Source: Maritimibacter sp. DP1N21-5 (GTDB taxonomy: Bacteria > Pseudomonadota > Alphaproteobacteria > Rhodobacterales > Rhodobacteraceae). Taken from it: a stretch of DNA of 64,000 nt. The stretch covers positions 186,001-250,000 of the forward strand of contig NZ_JAHUZF010000007.1 of assembly GCF_019218295.1 (NCBI RefSeq). Direction: 5' to 3'. The notes below the pieces were generated by a model. The model was given only the letters and a program-made list of their open reading frames with translations. It did not search any database and was not told the DNA's origin. Positions 38,587-48,077 of the stretch are shown here, piece by piece; within the stretch, counting starts at the first letter, position 1, and each line of letters begins with the position of its first letter. The translations under genes were made by a program, and so were the position numbers.

Positions 38587-39287
38587 CACGCCATCTTCCA
38601 GAAGATCTCGTCTTCTTGGGCGAACCTCTCCGTGAAGCCGGCCGGAAGGACAAACCCGGAAGGATCGTCTGCCACGACCAGTCCCATTTGCGACCGATGC
38701 GCCCGAATCGCCGCCTGTTTTCGGGGAAGGTGCCGACCCGGCGGCAGGAAGACCGGCCTTTGACGAGCAATTTTTCGGGCGAAGTCGGGATCGTCCCAAC
38801 GCCACCAGACCGGATAGGCGTAGAACCTCCAGTCCGGTCGGCGTGACCGGAGCGCCGACGCGAAGCGGGCCGTGGCGCGGTGGTCCTCGTGGTGATCTTC
38901 CGGGGCGGGCGCAAAGATGTGCCGCGCCCCCACGTCTTCGATCAGCGCTTCCAGACGCGCGGCCATCTCCTGCGGATTGGCCCGACAAAGCCCGCCGTCC
39001 TCCATGCCAAGCCACGTCAGGGCATCGCGGGACCCGCCCAGACAGGCGATGGCACGGTCCATCTCCGAACGCCGAAGGGCGGCAAGCCGCGCGCGCGGCC
39101 ATCCGTGCGAGCCGGGATGGCTTGCCCCGCCATCGGTCAGGCAGACGACATGCGCGCCAGCCCCCTCGAAGGCACGTGCCAGCAGTCCCCCGCAGCCGAG
39201 CGACTCGTCATCCGGGTGCGGGGCGAGGACGACGAGCCTTTCGCGCCCTTGAAACACGGCATCGTCCGGGCGGAGGGTAATCGTCAT
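38586..39287 (-). CDS. PIG-L family N-acetylglucosamine deacetylase
   Basis: The 233-residue protein has the PIG-L zinc site: APHPDDESLGCGGLLA (about 24-39) and the second motif PAPEDHHEDHRATAR (about 120-134). PIG-L enzymes deacetylate GlcNAc-linked substrates (GlcNAc-PI, mycothiol and bacillithiol precursors, antibiotics). Here it lies between a NodS-like methyltransferase and a disrupted acyl-CoA dehydrogenase, in an operon with glycosyltransferases, so it probably deacetylates an amino sugar made by one of them. The start MTITLRPDDAV at 39287 overlaps the upstream stop by 4 bp. Confidence 0.92.
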   Translation of the reverse strand: MTITLRPDDAVFQGRERLVVLAPHPDDESLGCGGLLARAFEGAGAHVVCLTDGGASHPGSHGWPRARLAALRRSEMDRAIACLGGSRDALTWLGMEDGGLCRANPQEMAARLEALIEDVGARHIFAPAPEDHHEDHRATARFASALRSRRPDWRFYAYPVWWRWDDPDFARKIARQRPVFLPPGRHLPRKQAAIRAHRSQMGLVVADDPSGFVLPAGFTERFAQEDEIFWKMA

Positions 39288-40284
39288 CCGAACACCCCCC
39301 ATGGCTGGTCGTTGAGGAGCGCATGACTTGCCGCGCGCTGCACGAAGGCATCGCGCGCGACCTGACGCAGGTAGACCGCCAGGTCGCGCGCCTTTCGCCC
39401 GGTATCCGAGCCGGCCTCGAAATGCCGCAGCCCGATGCTTTGCTCGACGGCGCGAATGGCGTCGAGCCCGACCTCTTCGGTGAACAGGCGGGCCGAGATG
39501 GCGGTGGCCACGACGCCTTCGACCGGCACCGTCGGGTCCGCTGGGGCCTGCGCCGCACGTTCGGTCAGCGCCGCACCAGCCCAGGCCCGCATCAGCACAT
39601 TCATCAGCCGGGTCTGTTGTGCCTGGGCCTCCAGTCGGCCCATGGCCCGAAGCGCGCCGACCGCACAGTCCAGAAGGCCGATGGCGCCGCCCACCTGCAA
39701 AGCTGCGATGCGCCAGACACCCCCGACGAAATGCGGCTCGCGCAGGTAATCGCCTGCCCCGCCGACCCATCGGATGTCCTGCACCGCGATGCCGGCGAAA
39801 TCATAGCACCCAGATTGCGTGGCCTTCATGCCCTGCACGGTCCAGCAGGAGGAATCGGCCCGGTCATGATGGGTCACGTCGACAAGGGCGAGGCGCACTC
39901 CCGTTTCGGTGTCTACCGTGACCAAAGCACGGCTCACGGCGCCAAGTCCCGAAGCAAAGCGTTCCATTGGTTCACATCTCGCTTCAAGGATGGGGTGCCA
40001 TAGAGACGGATCAGCCGCAGGGCGTTGATGTGCCCCTCCCAAAGTCGTCCGGCGCTGAGGTTCGCCGCACCCACCTGCATGAGCGCCGATGCGGTCCTTA
40101 CCGGGTCCGCGCTGCCGTCCTCCCGCAGCAGACCGGCCTGAAAAAGGAAATCGATCGAACGTGCGATGGGTTGCTCGCCCCGGTCCTCGGGACCGGCGGC
40201 AGCCGACAGGCGATCCTTGACCCAGGAAGGGACCGGACCGCCGATGTCCGGTATCACGGCGGCTGGAAGATGCGGCGCTCTCAT
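39284..40284 (-). pseudogene. Acyl-CoA dehydrogenase-like gene broken by an internal deletion and frameshift
   Basis: An N-terminal half (from ATG 40284, MRAPHLPAAV ... LWEGHINALRLIRLYGTPSLKRDV) stops at 39934 after a few out-of-family residues. A C-terminal half in another frame (ERFASGLGAVSRALVTVDTETGVRLALVDV ... YLREPHFVGGVWRIAALQVGG) continues to 39284. Intact relatives join these halves through roughly 30 extra residues of the flavin-binding middle domain, absent here. Thus a deletion at about 39965-39975 has shifted the frame. An ATG at 39967 could start the C-terminal half separately. Flanking genes overlap it by 4 bp at both ends, so the operon structure is otherwise intact. Activity is unlikely; a sequencing error cannot explain a missing domain segment. 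Confidence 0.75.
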
Positions 40285-41330
40285 GATTGCACCTCGAGAT
40301 GGTCTTGAACGGCGACGGCGGAGCTCAGAAGATCCGCCCATTTCTGCGCAACGGATGACAGGCGAAAGGCGGGATTGGAGCGCACCCGCGGTGCCGTGCG
40401 CCGCCACGCCTGGATGCGGGCGAGGATCTGGGCCGGATCATGTCCGTCTACGTGCTGATTCCGGTCCGCCACGATTTCCGCATTCGCCCCCAGAGCGCCA
40501 TGCACGAGGACAGGTGTTCCGACGGCGTTCGCCTCGGCAAGGATGAGCCCGAAGGTCTCGGCAAAGGTGGTCTGCGGATAGAAGAGGCAGAGGGCGCGGC
40601 GCAGATGCTCCATCAGCGCCGGATGCGACAGCGCGCCGAGAAATGTCACACCTTCCGGCACCGGCCCGCATTCCCATCGCAAATAGCCGGGATCTGCGAC
40701 GGCGAGGGTAAGGTCCGGCACTTGCGCACGCAAAGTCGCGAACTGGGCGAAAACCTCGGCCAGCCCCTTGTGTGGCGAGCTTGCGAACAGGAGCCGACAA
40801 GGATCGCGCGGCGTGCCGTCGGGCTGGAGGGCATCGTTCAGCGGGTTGTAGATCACCACGGAGCGAGGCATCGCGGCGGCGTTCAGAAACGTCTCGAGAT
40901 ACCTTTCATGGGTCAGCGAGACGCAGATGACCGTGATGCCGGCCTCTTTCAACGCCGTCCCCATCTTTCGGTTGTGGCGGCCGGGATAGACATGCAGCCA
41001 CAGGAACACCGCCGTGCCGGGGTATCGCCGGCGAAGGGCAACCGCCACTTTCCAGCGGTTGATCACCACCAGCGCGTCGAAATCGCCTGTCGGACCCCGG
41101 TCACCAAGTGGGCAAAGCCGACCGGCGATCGACCGTTGCTCGACACTGCGGCCGTGCTGGAAATGCGTGATGTCGAACGACGCCCCGAGCGCCGCCGAGA
41201 TGCGCAGAACGGTCGCCTCCGTGCCGCCAAGCCCGCCGGCCTCGATATCGGGCAGGTCATAGCCCGCAGCACTACAGGGGTCGACGATGGCGACATGCGG
41301 ACGATCGGCGAAGTGGCGAATGGGCCTCAT
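40281..41330 (-). CDS. Glycosyltransferase family 4 (GT-B fold)
   Basis: This 349-residue GT-B enzyme has an N-terminal GLGGTEATVLRISAAL loop, LLFASSPHKGLAEVFAQF at the linker, and the C-terminal donor-site motif ETFGLILAEANAVGTPVLVH (about 272-291), with the conserved EX7E pattern. The sugar is not predictable. It begins within the stop of the next-upstream GT2 gene and overlaps the broken acyl-CoA dehydrogenase gene. Confidence 0.88.
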   Translation of the reverse strand: MRPIRHFADRPHVAIVDPCSAAGYDLPDIEAGGLGGTEATVLRISAALGASFDITHFQHGRSVEQRSIAGRLCPLGDRGPTGDFDALVVINRWKVAVALRRRYPGTAVFLWLHVYPGRHNRKMGTALKEAGITVICVSLTHERYLETFLNAAAMPRSVVIYNPLNDALQPDGTPRDPCRLLFASSPHKGLAEVFAQFATLRAQVPDLTLAVADPGYLRWECGPVPEGVTFLGALSHPALMEHLRRALCLFYPQTTFAETFGLILAEANAVGTPVLVHGALGANAEIVADRNQHVDGHDPAQILARIQAWRRTAPRVRSNPAFRLSSVAQKWADLLSSAVAVQDHLEVQS

Positions 41331-42295
41331 TGCGCGGCCACCCGGTCCGAGGTTTCGGCTGTCAGGATGTTGTCGACCCGGGCAAGGGTCTCAGGCGACG
41401 CCGGCATGTCGCGCCGCTGTAGCCATTCGGGGCGGCTGACCTGACGGACCTCGAGCGCCGGACAATCGACCGGCACCGGCTCCACCCGTCCGCTGTGCCG
41501 CCAATCCTCGACCTTTTGCCAGACCCTCTGCCGGTCCGCACGGCGACGTTCACTGACATAGTCCGAGACCGGCGACTGGGTCAGGCTATCGGGCGTCTCG
41601 ATCTTGGTCAAAAGCAGCTCCGGCACGATCCAGATGACTTCGCCATTCAGGATCAGTCGATTGCGAAGCTCGCGGTCTTCTTCGACGCAATCCTCGAACC
41701 CGCCGAGACGACGAAATACATCGGTCCGGAAGAGCCCCGAATTGATATGTGTCCATTCCCCGGGCACCTCTGCGCCCATCTGGAGGTTGGGAAACACGTC
41801 ATCCAGAAGCGACAGGTCGCGCCGGATCTCCACCCGTCGTCCGTCGGGCAAAATCAGCTCGTGATGGGTGAGCACCACGCTTACCGTGAGGTTTTGGCCG
41901 GCCTCTTTGTTCGCGAGGGGCCAGTTCAGGCAACCGTCCGCGCGAACGTCCTGCGCGCTCAGCCGGCGCACCTGATGCAAGACCTTGTCGCGATGCGGAA
42001 TGTCATCGGAATCGTGGAAGGTCACTGCGTCGCCGGCGGTCAGCAGAAGGCCCGCGTTCTTGGCCTGCGCCGTGCCGAGGTTGTGCGCGAGGCGTATGTA
42101 ATTGAACTTCGGATGCGCGAAGAAGGGTTCCACCACCCGCGCCGTGGCATCGGTGCTCGCGTCGTCGATGACATGGACGCGACTGTTCCACCAGCTTTGC
42201 ACGAGCGCCGCCCGGATGGCGCCCTCGATCAGATGCGCGCGGTTGAAGGTCGGAATGATGATGTCCACGCAGGGGGCGAGAGGACCCGAGATCAT
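41327..42295 (-). CDS. Glycosyltransferase family 2, soluble
   Basis: This 322-residue GT-A protein starts MISGPLAPCVDIIIPTFNRA at 42295, with DDASTDATARVV, the DxD region TFHDSDDIPH at about 95 and a WTHINSGLFRTDVFRRLGGFEDCVEEDRELRNRL acceptor-site region spanning about 178-211. A larger frame upstream is an artefact antisense to its neighbour. It overlaps both adjacent glycosyltransferase genes by 4 bp. Substrate unknown. Confidence 0.87.
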   Translation of the reverse strand: MISGPLAPCVDIIIPTFNRAHLIEGAIRAALVQSWWNSRVHVIDDASTDATARVVEPFFAHPKFNYIRLAHNLGTAQAKNAGLLLTAGDAVTFHDSDDIPHRDKVLHQVRRLSAQDVRADGCLNWPLANKEAGQNLTVSVVLTHHELILPDGRRVEIRRDLSLLDDVFPNLQMGAEVPGEWTHINSGLFRTDVFRRLGGFEDCVEEDRELRNRLILNGEVIWIVPELLLTKIETPDSLTQSPVSDYVSERRRADRQRVWQKVEDWRHSGRVEPVPVDCPALEVRQVSRPEWLQRRDMPASPETLARVDNILTAETSDRVAAQ

Positions 42296-43752
42296 GCCAT
42301 GGCCTCCCGTCCGAGCAGCAGGACGGCCTGCCGATAGCCGCGCAAACTTCGGAAGGTCAGCATCGCCGCAGGCAACGGCAGCATCAGCGCACCGAGCGCC
42401 GCGAGAATGAGCGGATTTGTCGGATGCGCGACGATGAAGAGGACGGCGGCGGCGAGGAAGGGCAGCCAGGGACAGACCGAGAAGTTTCTCGCTGCCGCGT
42501 CCTTCAGGCCGGACTTGTCGGTCACGACGAACGTCAGCCGGCTGCCCGCCAGCGCATCGAATGTGGCCTTGGCCGATTGAGGCGCCAGCGCGATGCGACA
42601 GGCGAGGGCCCGTGCCAGGACGCCCGGAGGCAGCCCGTCCCGCAAGCCCCGGGCCAACACGCGGATCACGATATCGCAAAGGCTCAGAACGATGGCACAG
42701 GCGGCCAGCGTCGAAGCAGTGCTGTCCGCGCGCCCTGTCAGAAGCCATGCGCCCAAGAGCATGGCCGGGATGAGGGCCAGGTTGAACCAGGCGGTCAACT
42801 GCGACAGGACGACGAGACGTTTGTGAAGGCTGAGTGCGCCCGTCCGCGTGAAGATCGTCGCAGCATGGGTCATGAGTGTCTGGAAATTCCCGCTGCACCA
42901 GCGATACCGCTGCCGCTCCAGATCGCGCAGCGAAAGCGGCAAGAGCCCCTTGCCGACCACCTGATTGATGAACCGTCCAGAATACCCGCCTTTACAAAGC
43001 CGAACGCCAAGTTCCGCGTCCTCGGTCGTGGTGCTCCCGGACCATCCGCCCGCTGCGGTCAGGGCGTCCCGCGAAATGACGCACAGCGTTCCCGTCAGCA
43101 AAACCGCCTCTGCCACATCCGCCCGTGCGGCTTTGGTTCGGAAGTATTCCTCGAGTTCGGCATTGATCCCAGGCGCGGCCAGCGTTGCGTCGCTATAGGA
43201 CTGCGGAAACTGGACATAGTCCGCGCCGGTACGGTGAAGTGCGGCGGCCGCCCGTCGCAGGAAATCCCGGGTCACGACATAATCTGCGTCCACGGTGACG
43301 ATGTGACTGGCGCGCGGGTCCGTTTGCTCCAGAGCTATGGTCAGCGCGCCGGCTTTGGCCCCGGAAACGCCCATGCGAAGCAGGAACCTGATCCGACCCG
43401 GGTAGGCGGAGCAGAACCGCTCTACCGGCCGCCAGAGCGCATCGTCGGCGGTGTTGTTGTCCATCACGATGATCTCGTAGCGCGACTCCGGCCAATCCTG
43501 ATCCAGCAGCCCGCGCAGGGTGTCGATAACGACCCGCGGGGGTTCCGAATGGGTCGCCACATGGACCGAGAACCAGGGGTCAGCGGACTCTCGCGCAGAC
43601 ATCGAAAGCCGCGCGGGCACACAGGCAAGAAGCGGCCGAAGCGCCATCAGGGCGATCTGAATGACCACCAGAGCTACACAGATAAGGGCACCGAAGGTCG
43701 GCAAGACGGCCGCGAGAATCACAAGTCCCAAAGCCGTGAAAAGCCGTAGCAT
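42292..43752 (-). CDS. Processive, membrane-embedded glycosyltransferase family 2 (cellulose/chitin/hyaluronan-synthase-like)
   Basis: The 486-residue protein has N-terminal transmembrane helices (residues 1-45), a cytoplasmic GT-A domain and about four C-terminal helices. The processive-GT motifs are all present: VATHSEPPRVVIDTL, the DxD-type VTVDADYV, STTTEDAELGVRL and QRYRWCSGN (QxxRW). This layout is shared with cellulose, hyaluronan and NodC chitin synthases, though no PilZ domain is fused. It is the promoter-proximal gene of the eight-gene operon, so it probably makes or starts the backbone that the later genes modify. Confidence 0.88.
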   Translation of the reverse strand: MLRLFTALGLVILAAVLPTFGALICVALVVIQIALMALRPLLACVPARLSMSARESADPWFSVHVATHSEPPRVVIDTLRGLLDQDWPESRYEIIVMDNNTADDALWRPVERFCSAYPGRIRFLLRMGVSGAKAGALTIALEQTDPRASHIVTVDADYVVTRDFLRRAAAALHRTGADYVQFPQSYSDATLAAPGINAELEEYFRTKAARADVAEAVLLTGTLCVISRDALTAAGGWSGSTTTEDAELGVRLCKGGYSGRFINQVVGKGLLPLSLRDLERQRYRWCSGNFQTLMTHAATIFTRTGALSLHKRLVVLSQLTAWFNLALIPAMLLGAWLLTGRADSTASTLAACAIVLSLCDIVIRVLARGLRDGLPPGVLARALACRIALAPQSAKATFDALAGSRLTFVVTDKSGLKDAAARNFSVCPWLPFLAAAVLFIVAHPTNPLILAALGALMLPLPAAMLTFRSLRGYRQAVLLLGREAMA

Positions 43753-43773
43753 CTCCGTTCGCCCCCGAGCGTC

Positions 43774-43802
43774 AATAAGCGAAATTCGCTGTTTTATTTC
43801 AA
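43774..43802 (-). promoter_or_regulatory. Candidate promoter of the glycosyltransferase operon
   Basis: The reverse strand reads TTGAAA-N17-CTTATT ending 22 bp before the first gene. The -35 is good and the -10 weak (3 of 6 matches). A small dyad AGCGAA/TTCGCT lies in the spacer. Confidence 0.35.
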
Positions 43803-43867
43803 CAGCTTACGATTCACTCTCCGCTGTCGGTGGGGCAACGCGACGGGCTGCCATATGGTTCCGCCAC

Positions 43868-43886
43868 CGGGCGCGTTTCGCGCCCG
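43868..43886 (-). terminator. GC-rich hairpin after the Crp/Fnr gene
   Basis: CGGGCGCG-TTT-CGCGCCCG is a perfect 8-bp stem 68-87 nt past the Crp/Fnr stop, in a gene-free gap of about 200 bp. There is no T-run, so its use as a terminator is uncertain. Confidence 0.45.
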
Positions 43887-43954
43887 CTGACAGGTCGAGA
43901 CTGCCCGACGATCCGGAGTCTCACTTTCAACTGGATTGAATTGCGCGCCCGCGC

Positions 43955-44692
43955 TCAGTCCTGAGGGAACCAGGAGGTGTCCATGTCGGCGTAGCGATCA
44001 TGGAAATCAGTGAGACAGATCATCTCGTCTTCCTTGAGCAGCCGGACGTGTTGATGGTCCCGCTCGATGAAACCCGCGCGCTCCATGCGCCTGAGGGTCG
44101 TGCTGACGTAGACATTGGTCAGCCCGAGGTAATCCGCGATCTGGCCCTGGGTCATGGGCAGCCGGATGGTATCGGTCATCTTGCTGTTGGTGATCCGCAA
44201 CCGGGATATGAGGTCGAGCAACATGTAGCTGACCCGTTCCTGCGCGCTCATGCGGCCCATGGCCCGCAGCACGTCGATCAGGACCACATGATCCCTGAGC
44301 GCGATGGAAATGAGCAGGGCGGACAGCCTTGGCGATTCCCGGAGGATCGTGTCGAGCGATGATTTCGGAAAGGGACACAAACAGACATCCTCGATCGTGC
44401 GCAGGGTCGAGGTTGCATGCTTGAGAGCGACATCGGGAAAGCCGATGACATCCCCCGGGTGGTGGATCTTGACGATCTGGCGTCGTCCGTCGGGCAGGTC
44501 GGTATAGCTGAAGCACCACCCGTGCTTGACGATGTAGAGATCCTTGTTCCGATCGCCGCCCTGATAGACCTCGTGGTCGGCCGGGAAGTTCCGCTCGTTA
44601 CGCTCGAGCCTGGCCAATCGCGCCACGTCCTCGTCGGACAGGGGCAGGTAGTGAGACAGTTTGGTTACGAGACAACTGGTTGCGTCCGTCAT
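43955..44692 (-). CDS. Crp/Fnr family transcriptional regulator
   Basis: This 245-residue regulator has an N-terminal cyclic-nucleotide-binding-like barrel (about 20-135, with the KHGWCFSYTDLPDGRRQIVKIHHPGDVIG region) and a C-terminal winged HTH with TQGQIADYLGLTNVYVSTTL at about 183-202. No N-terminal Cys cluster for an Fe-S centre is visible, so it is not an Fnr-type oxygen sensor. Such CRP-like proteins in Roseobacters often answer stress or metabolic state. The start at 44692 follows a perfect AGGAGG. It lies 127 bp past the mtlK stop, and a near-EcfG promoter precedes it. Confidence 0.88.
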   Translation of the reverse strand: MTDATSCLVTKLSHYLPLSDEDVARLARLERNERNFPADHEVYQGGDRNKDLYIVKHGWCFSYTDLPDGRRQIVKIHHPGDVIGFPDVALKHATSTLRTIEDVCLCPFPKSSLDTILRESPRLSALLISIALRDHVVLIDVLRAMGRMSAQERVSYMLLDLISRLRITNSKMTDTIRLPMTQGQIADYLGLTNVYVSTTLRRMERAGFIERDHQHVRLLKEDEMICLTDFHDRYADMDTSWFPQD

Positions 44693-44728
44693 GTGAACCT
44701 CCTCGCCTTGCGCTTCGGTCCCGATTGC

Positions 44729-44754
44729 AACGCGAGCCGAGGGGTGGTGGTTCA
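44729..44754 (-). promoter_or_regulatory. Near-consensus EcfG-type promoter of the Crp/Fnr gene
   Basis: The reverse strand reads TGAAC-N17-CGTT, one mismatch in the -35 and an exact -10, 36 bp ahead of the start codon. The same spacing is seen upstream of the PRC-barrel gene. Confidence 0.4.
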
Positions 44755-44769
44755 ATGGACATCAGGAAG

Positions 44770-44793
44770 CGAGCCGTCGTCGAAACCGGCTCG
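44770..44793 (-). terminator. Terminator hairpin of the polyol operon
   Basis: CGAGCCG and CGGCTCG form a 7-bp stem with a 10-nt loop, 27-50 nt past the mtlK stop. The following CTTCC gives only a weak U-stretch. Confidence 0.55.
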
Positions 44794-44819
44794 ACCATGG
44801 TCAGGCGTCCGTGGCTGCC

Positions 44820-46289
44820 TTACGCAGCGAGGTAGCGTTCCAGCACCTTGACGGTCCCTTCGCTCCAAAGAAGCCCGAGCCAGATCTCAAAAGCGGACGA
44901 GAACCTCGGATCACGACCGACCGAGCCGTAGATCGTCGCCTGCTCGAGCCAGGCTGCGGGACGATCCTTCGCCTCGAGCGCCACGGCGACAAGCCGGTCC
45001 CAGTTGGGATCGTTGGGTTCGATCCGGTTCCCCGCGTCGTCCATCCCGGCACAATAGCGACACCAGAGCGCCGATTCGAGCGCGAGCCCCTCGATCGACG
45101 CCCCTTTCGCGATGGCGTCGCGAATGACAGGAACGATGAACTTCGGTTGCCGGTTCGACCCATCAAGACACAGGCGCCGCACGGTGTCGCCGATCTTGGG
45201 ATTGGAGAACCGGCTCTCGATCAGGTCAAAATAGGCGCTGACGTCCGTTCCCGGAACGGGGGGCACCATCGGCACGATTTCGGTCTCTTCCAGTTTGCGC
45301 AGGAATGCGCGGATCAGCGGATGCGCCATCGCCTCATGCACGTAGTGAATGCCCATCAACCCGCCGGGATAGGCAATGGTCGCGTGGCCGCCATTGAGGA
45401 TGCGGAGCTTCATCAGCTCGAAGGGCGCGACGTCGTCCACGAACTGCGCGCCGACCGTCTCGAAGGCGGGACGACCTTGGGGAAAGTCGTCTTCCAGCAC
45501 CCATTGCGTAAAGCCTTCGCAGAACACCGGCCAGCCGTCCTCGACGCCAAACTCCTCCGCCGCGATCTGGCGTTCGCGATCCGTCGTTGCCGGAGTGATC
45601 CGGTCGACCATGGCATTGGGAAAGGCGACGTTCCCCTCGATCCAGGCCGCGAAATCGGGGTCCGAGAGCCGCGCCAGCCCGACGAGCGTGTTCTTTGTCA
45701 CCGCGCCATTGTGGGGAATGTTGTCACAGCACATCACGGTAAAGGGCGCCATCCCGGCGTCGCGCCGGGCGCGCAGGCCGGCGATCATCATGCCGAAAAC
45801 GGTCCTGGGCGCAGAGGGCGCGGCGGCGTCCGCCTGGATGGCGGGATGCGTCGGATCGAACTGGTCCTGCGAATCGAGGAAGTATCCCCCTTCCGTGATC
45901 GTCAGGGACACGATGCGAATGTCCGGCTGCGCCATGCGTTCGATGATGGCGGCCCCGTTTGCCGGTTCGATGAAGTCGATCATCGACCCGAGCACCCGCG
46001 CCTCGCTCCGGTCGGCCTCCTGTTCGACAAGCGTGGTCAGCCAGTCCTGAGCTTCCAGCACGGCGCGGCCCTTGGCTTCGCCGGCAAAGACACCGGCCCC
46101 GACGAGCGCCCAGTCGTGATCGCGGCCTTCGTTGAAGAGCCGATCAAGATACATTGCCTGATGCGCGCGGTGGAAGTTGCCGACACCGAAATGCAGGATG
46201 CCCGCCGACAGGTCTTCGCGTGCATAGGTGGGCACGGCGACTTTGTCCGACAGCGATTTCAGGTTGGTTAGAGACAGTTTCGGCGCCAT
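44820..46289 (-). CDS. mtlK: Mannitol 2-dehydrogenase (long-chain polyol dehydrogenase)
   Basis: MtlK oxidises mannitol to fructose (and related hexitols) with NAD. The 489 residues match the polyol-specific long-chain dehydrogenase family. The N-terminal Rossmann domain has GVGNFHRAHQAMYLD, followed by TITEGGYFLD and CCDNIPHNG segments. The catalytic lysine motif is in KLRILNGGHATIAYPGGLMG (about 297-316), with the Lys, Asn and His of the family. It is the last gene of smoEFGK-smoS-mtlK, following smoS by 4 bp. That order is the one known for Rhodobacter sphaeroides. Confidence 0.94.
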   Translation of the reverse strand: MAPKLSLTNLKSLSDKVAVPTYAREDLSAGILHFGVGNFHRAHQAMYLDRLFNEGRDHDWALVGAGVFAGEAKGRAVLEAQDWLTTLVEQEADRSEARVLGSMIDFIEPANGAAIIERMAQPDIRIVSLTITEGGYFLDSQDQFDPTHPAIQADAAAPSAPRTVFGMMIAGLRARRDAGMAPFTVMCCDNIPHNGAVTKNTLVGLARLSDPDFAAWIEGNVAFPNAMVDRITPATTDRERQIAAEEFGVEDGWPVFCEGFTQWVLEDDFPQGRPAFETVGAQFVDDVAPFELMKLRILNGGHATIAYPGGLMGIHYVHEAMAHPLIRAFLRKLEETEIVPMVPPVPGTDVSAYFDLIESRFSNPKIGDTVRRLCLDGSNRQPKFIVPVIRDAIAKGASIEGLALESALWCRYCAGMDDAGNRIEPNDPNWDRLVAVALEAKDRPAAWLEQATIYGSVGRDPRFSSAFEIWLGLLWSEGTVKVLERYLAA

Positions 46290-46293
46290 GGTA

Positions 46294-47060
46294 TCAGCTC
46301 ATCCAGTTGCCGCCGTCGACATTGTATGTCTGGGCGACGATGTAATTGGCCTCGTCCGTGGCGAGGAAGATCGCCATCCCGACAAGGTCCTCTGCGGTCC
46401 CCATCCGGCCATAGGGCACGGCTGCGCCGACCTCCCGTTTCTTCTGGCCGAGGGGCTTGTTCTCGTATCTGGCGAAGAAGGCGTCGACACCGTCCCAATG
46501 CTCGCCATCCACCACGCCGGGCGCGATGGCATTCACGTTGATCCCGTGCGCGATCAGGTTGAGGCCCGCGCTTTGGGTGAGCGAAATGACCGCCGCCTTC
46601 GACGCGCAATAGACACCGACCAGCGCTTCGCCACGGCGTCCGGCCTGCGACGCCATGTTGATCATCTTGCCACCCGCGCCCCGGTCGATCATGTGCCGCG
46701 CGACCGCTTGCATGGTGAAGAGGACCCCGGCGACGTTGATCGCGAAAACCCGGTCGTAATCGGCGCGTTCGATCTCGGTGATCGGCGCGGCGGTGAAGAT
46801 CGCGGCGTTGTTGACCAGAATGTCGATCCCGCCCAGTTGCGCCACGGCCTCGGCCACGCCCGCGTCGATGCTCGCCTGATCTGTCACGTCGAGCTTGACG
46901 GCGATCGCTCCCTCGATGTCGCTCGCGGCGTCCTGCGCCCGGCCCATGTCGATATCGGCAATCGCGACCCACGCGCCTTCGCTGGCATAGGCGCGGGCGA
47001 AGGCGAGCCCGATCCCGCGGGCGGCTCCTGTAATCAGCGCGCGTTTGCCGGCCAGCCGTG

Positions 47061-47064
<4 letters not shown>
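46294..47064 (-). CDS. smoS: Sorbitol (L-iditol/galactitol) dehydrogenase, SDR family
   Basis: SmoS oxidises sorbitol to fructose, and galactitol or iditol to the matching ketoses. The 256-residue SDR has the [15 protein letters not shown] loop, NNAAIF, catalytic Ser in [16 protein letters not shown] and Tyr-x3-Lys YCASK. The C-terminal segment [21 protein letters not shown] is highly characteristic of Rhodobacter SmoS, as is the ending [11 protein letters not shown]. It overlaps the upstream ATP-binding gene by 4 bp. Confidence 0.95.
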
Positions 47065-48065
<1,001 letters not shown>

Positions 48066-48077
48066 GAGCGTGCTCCC

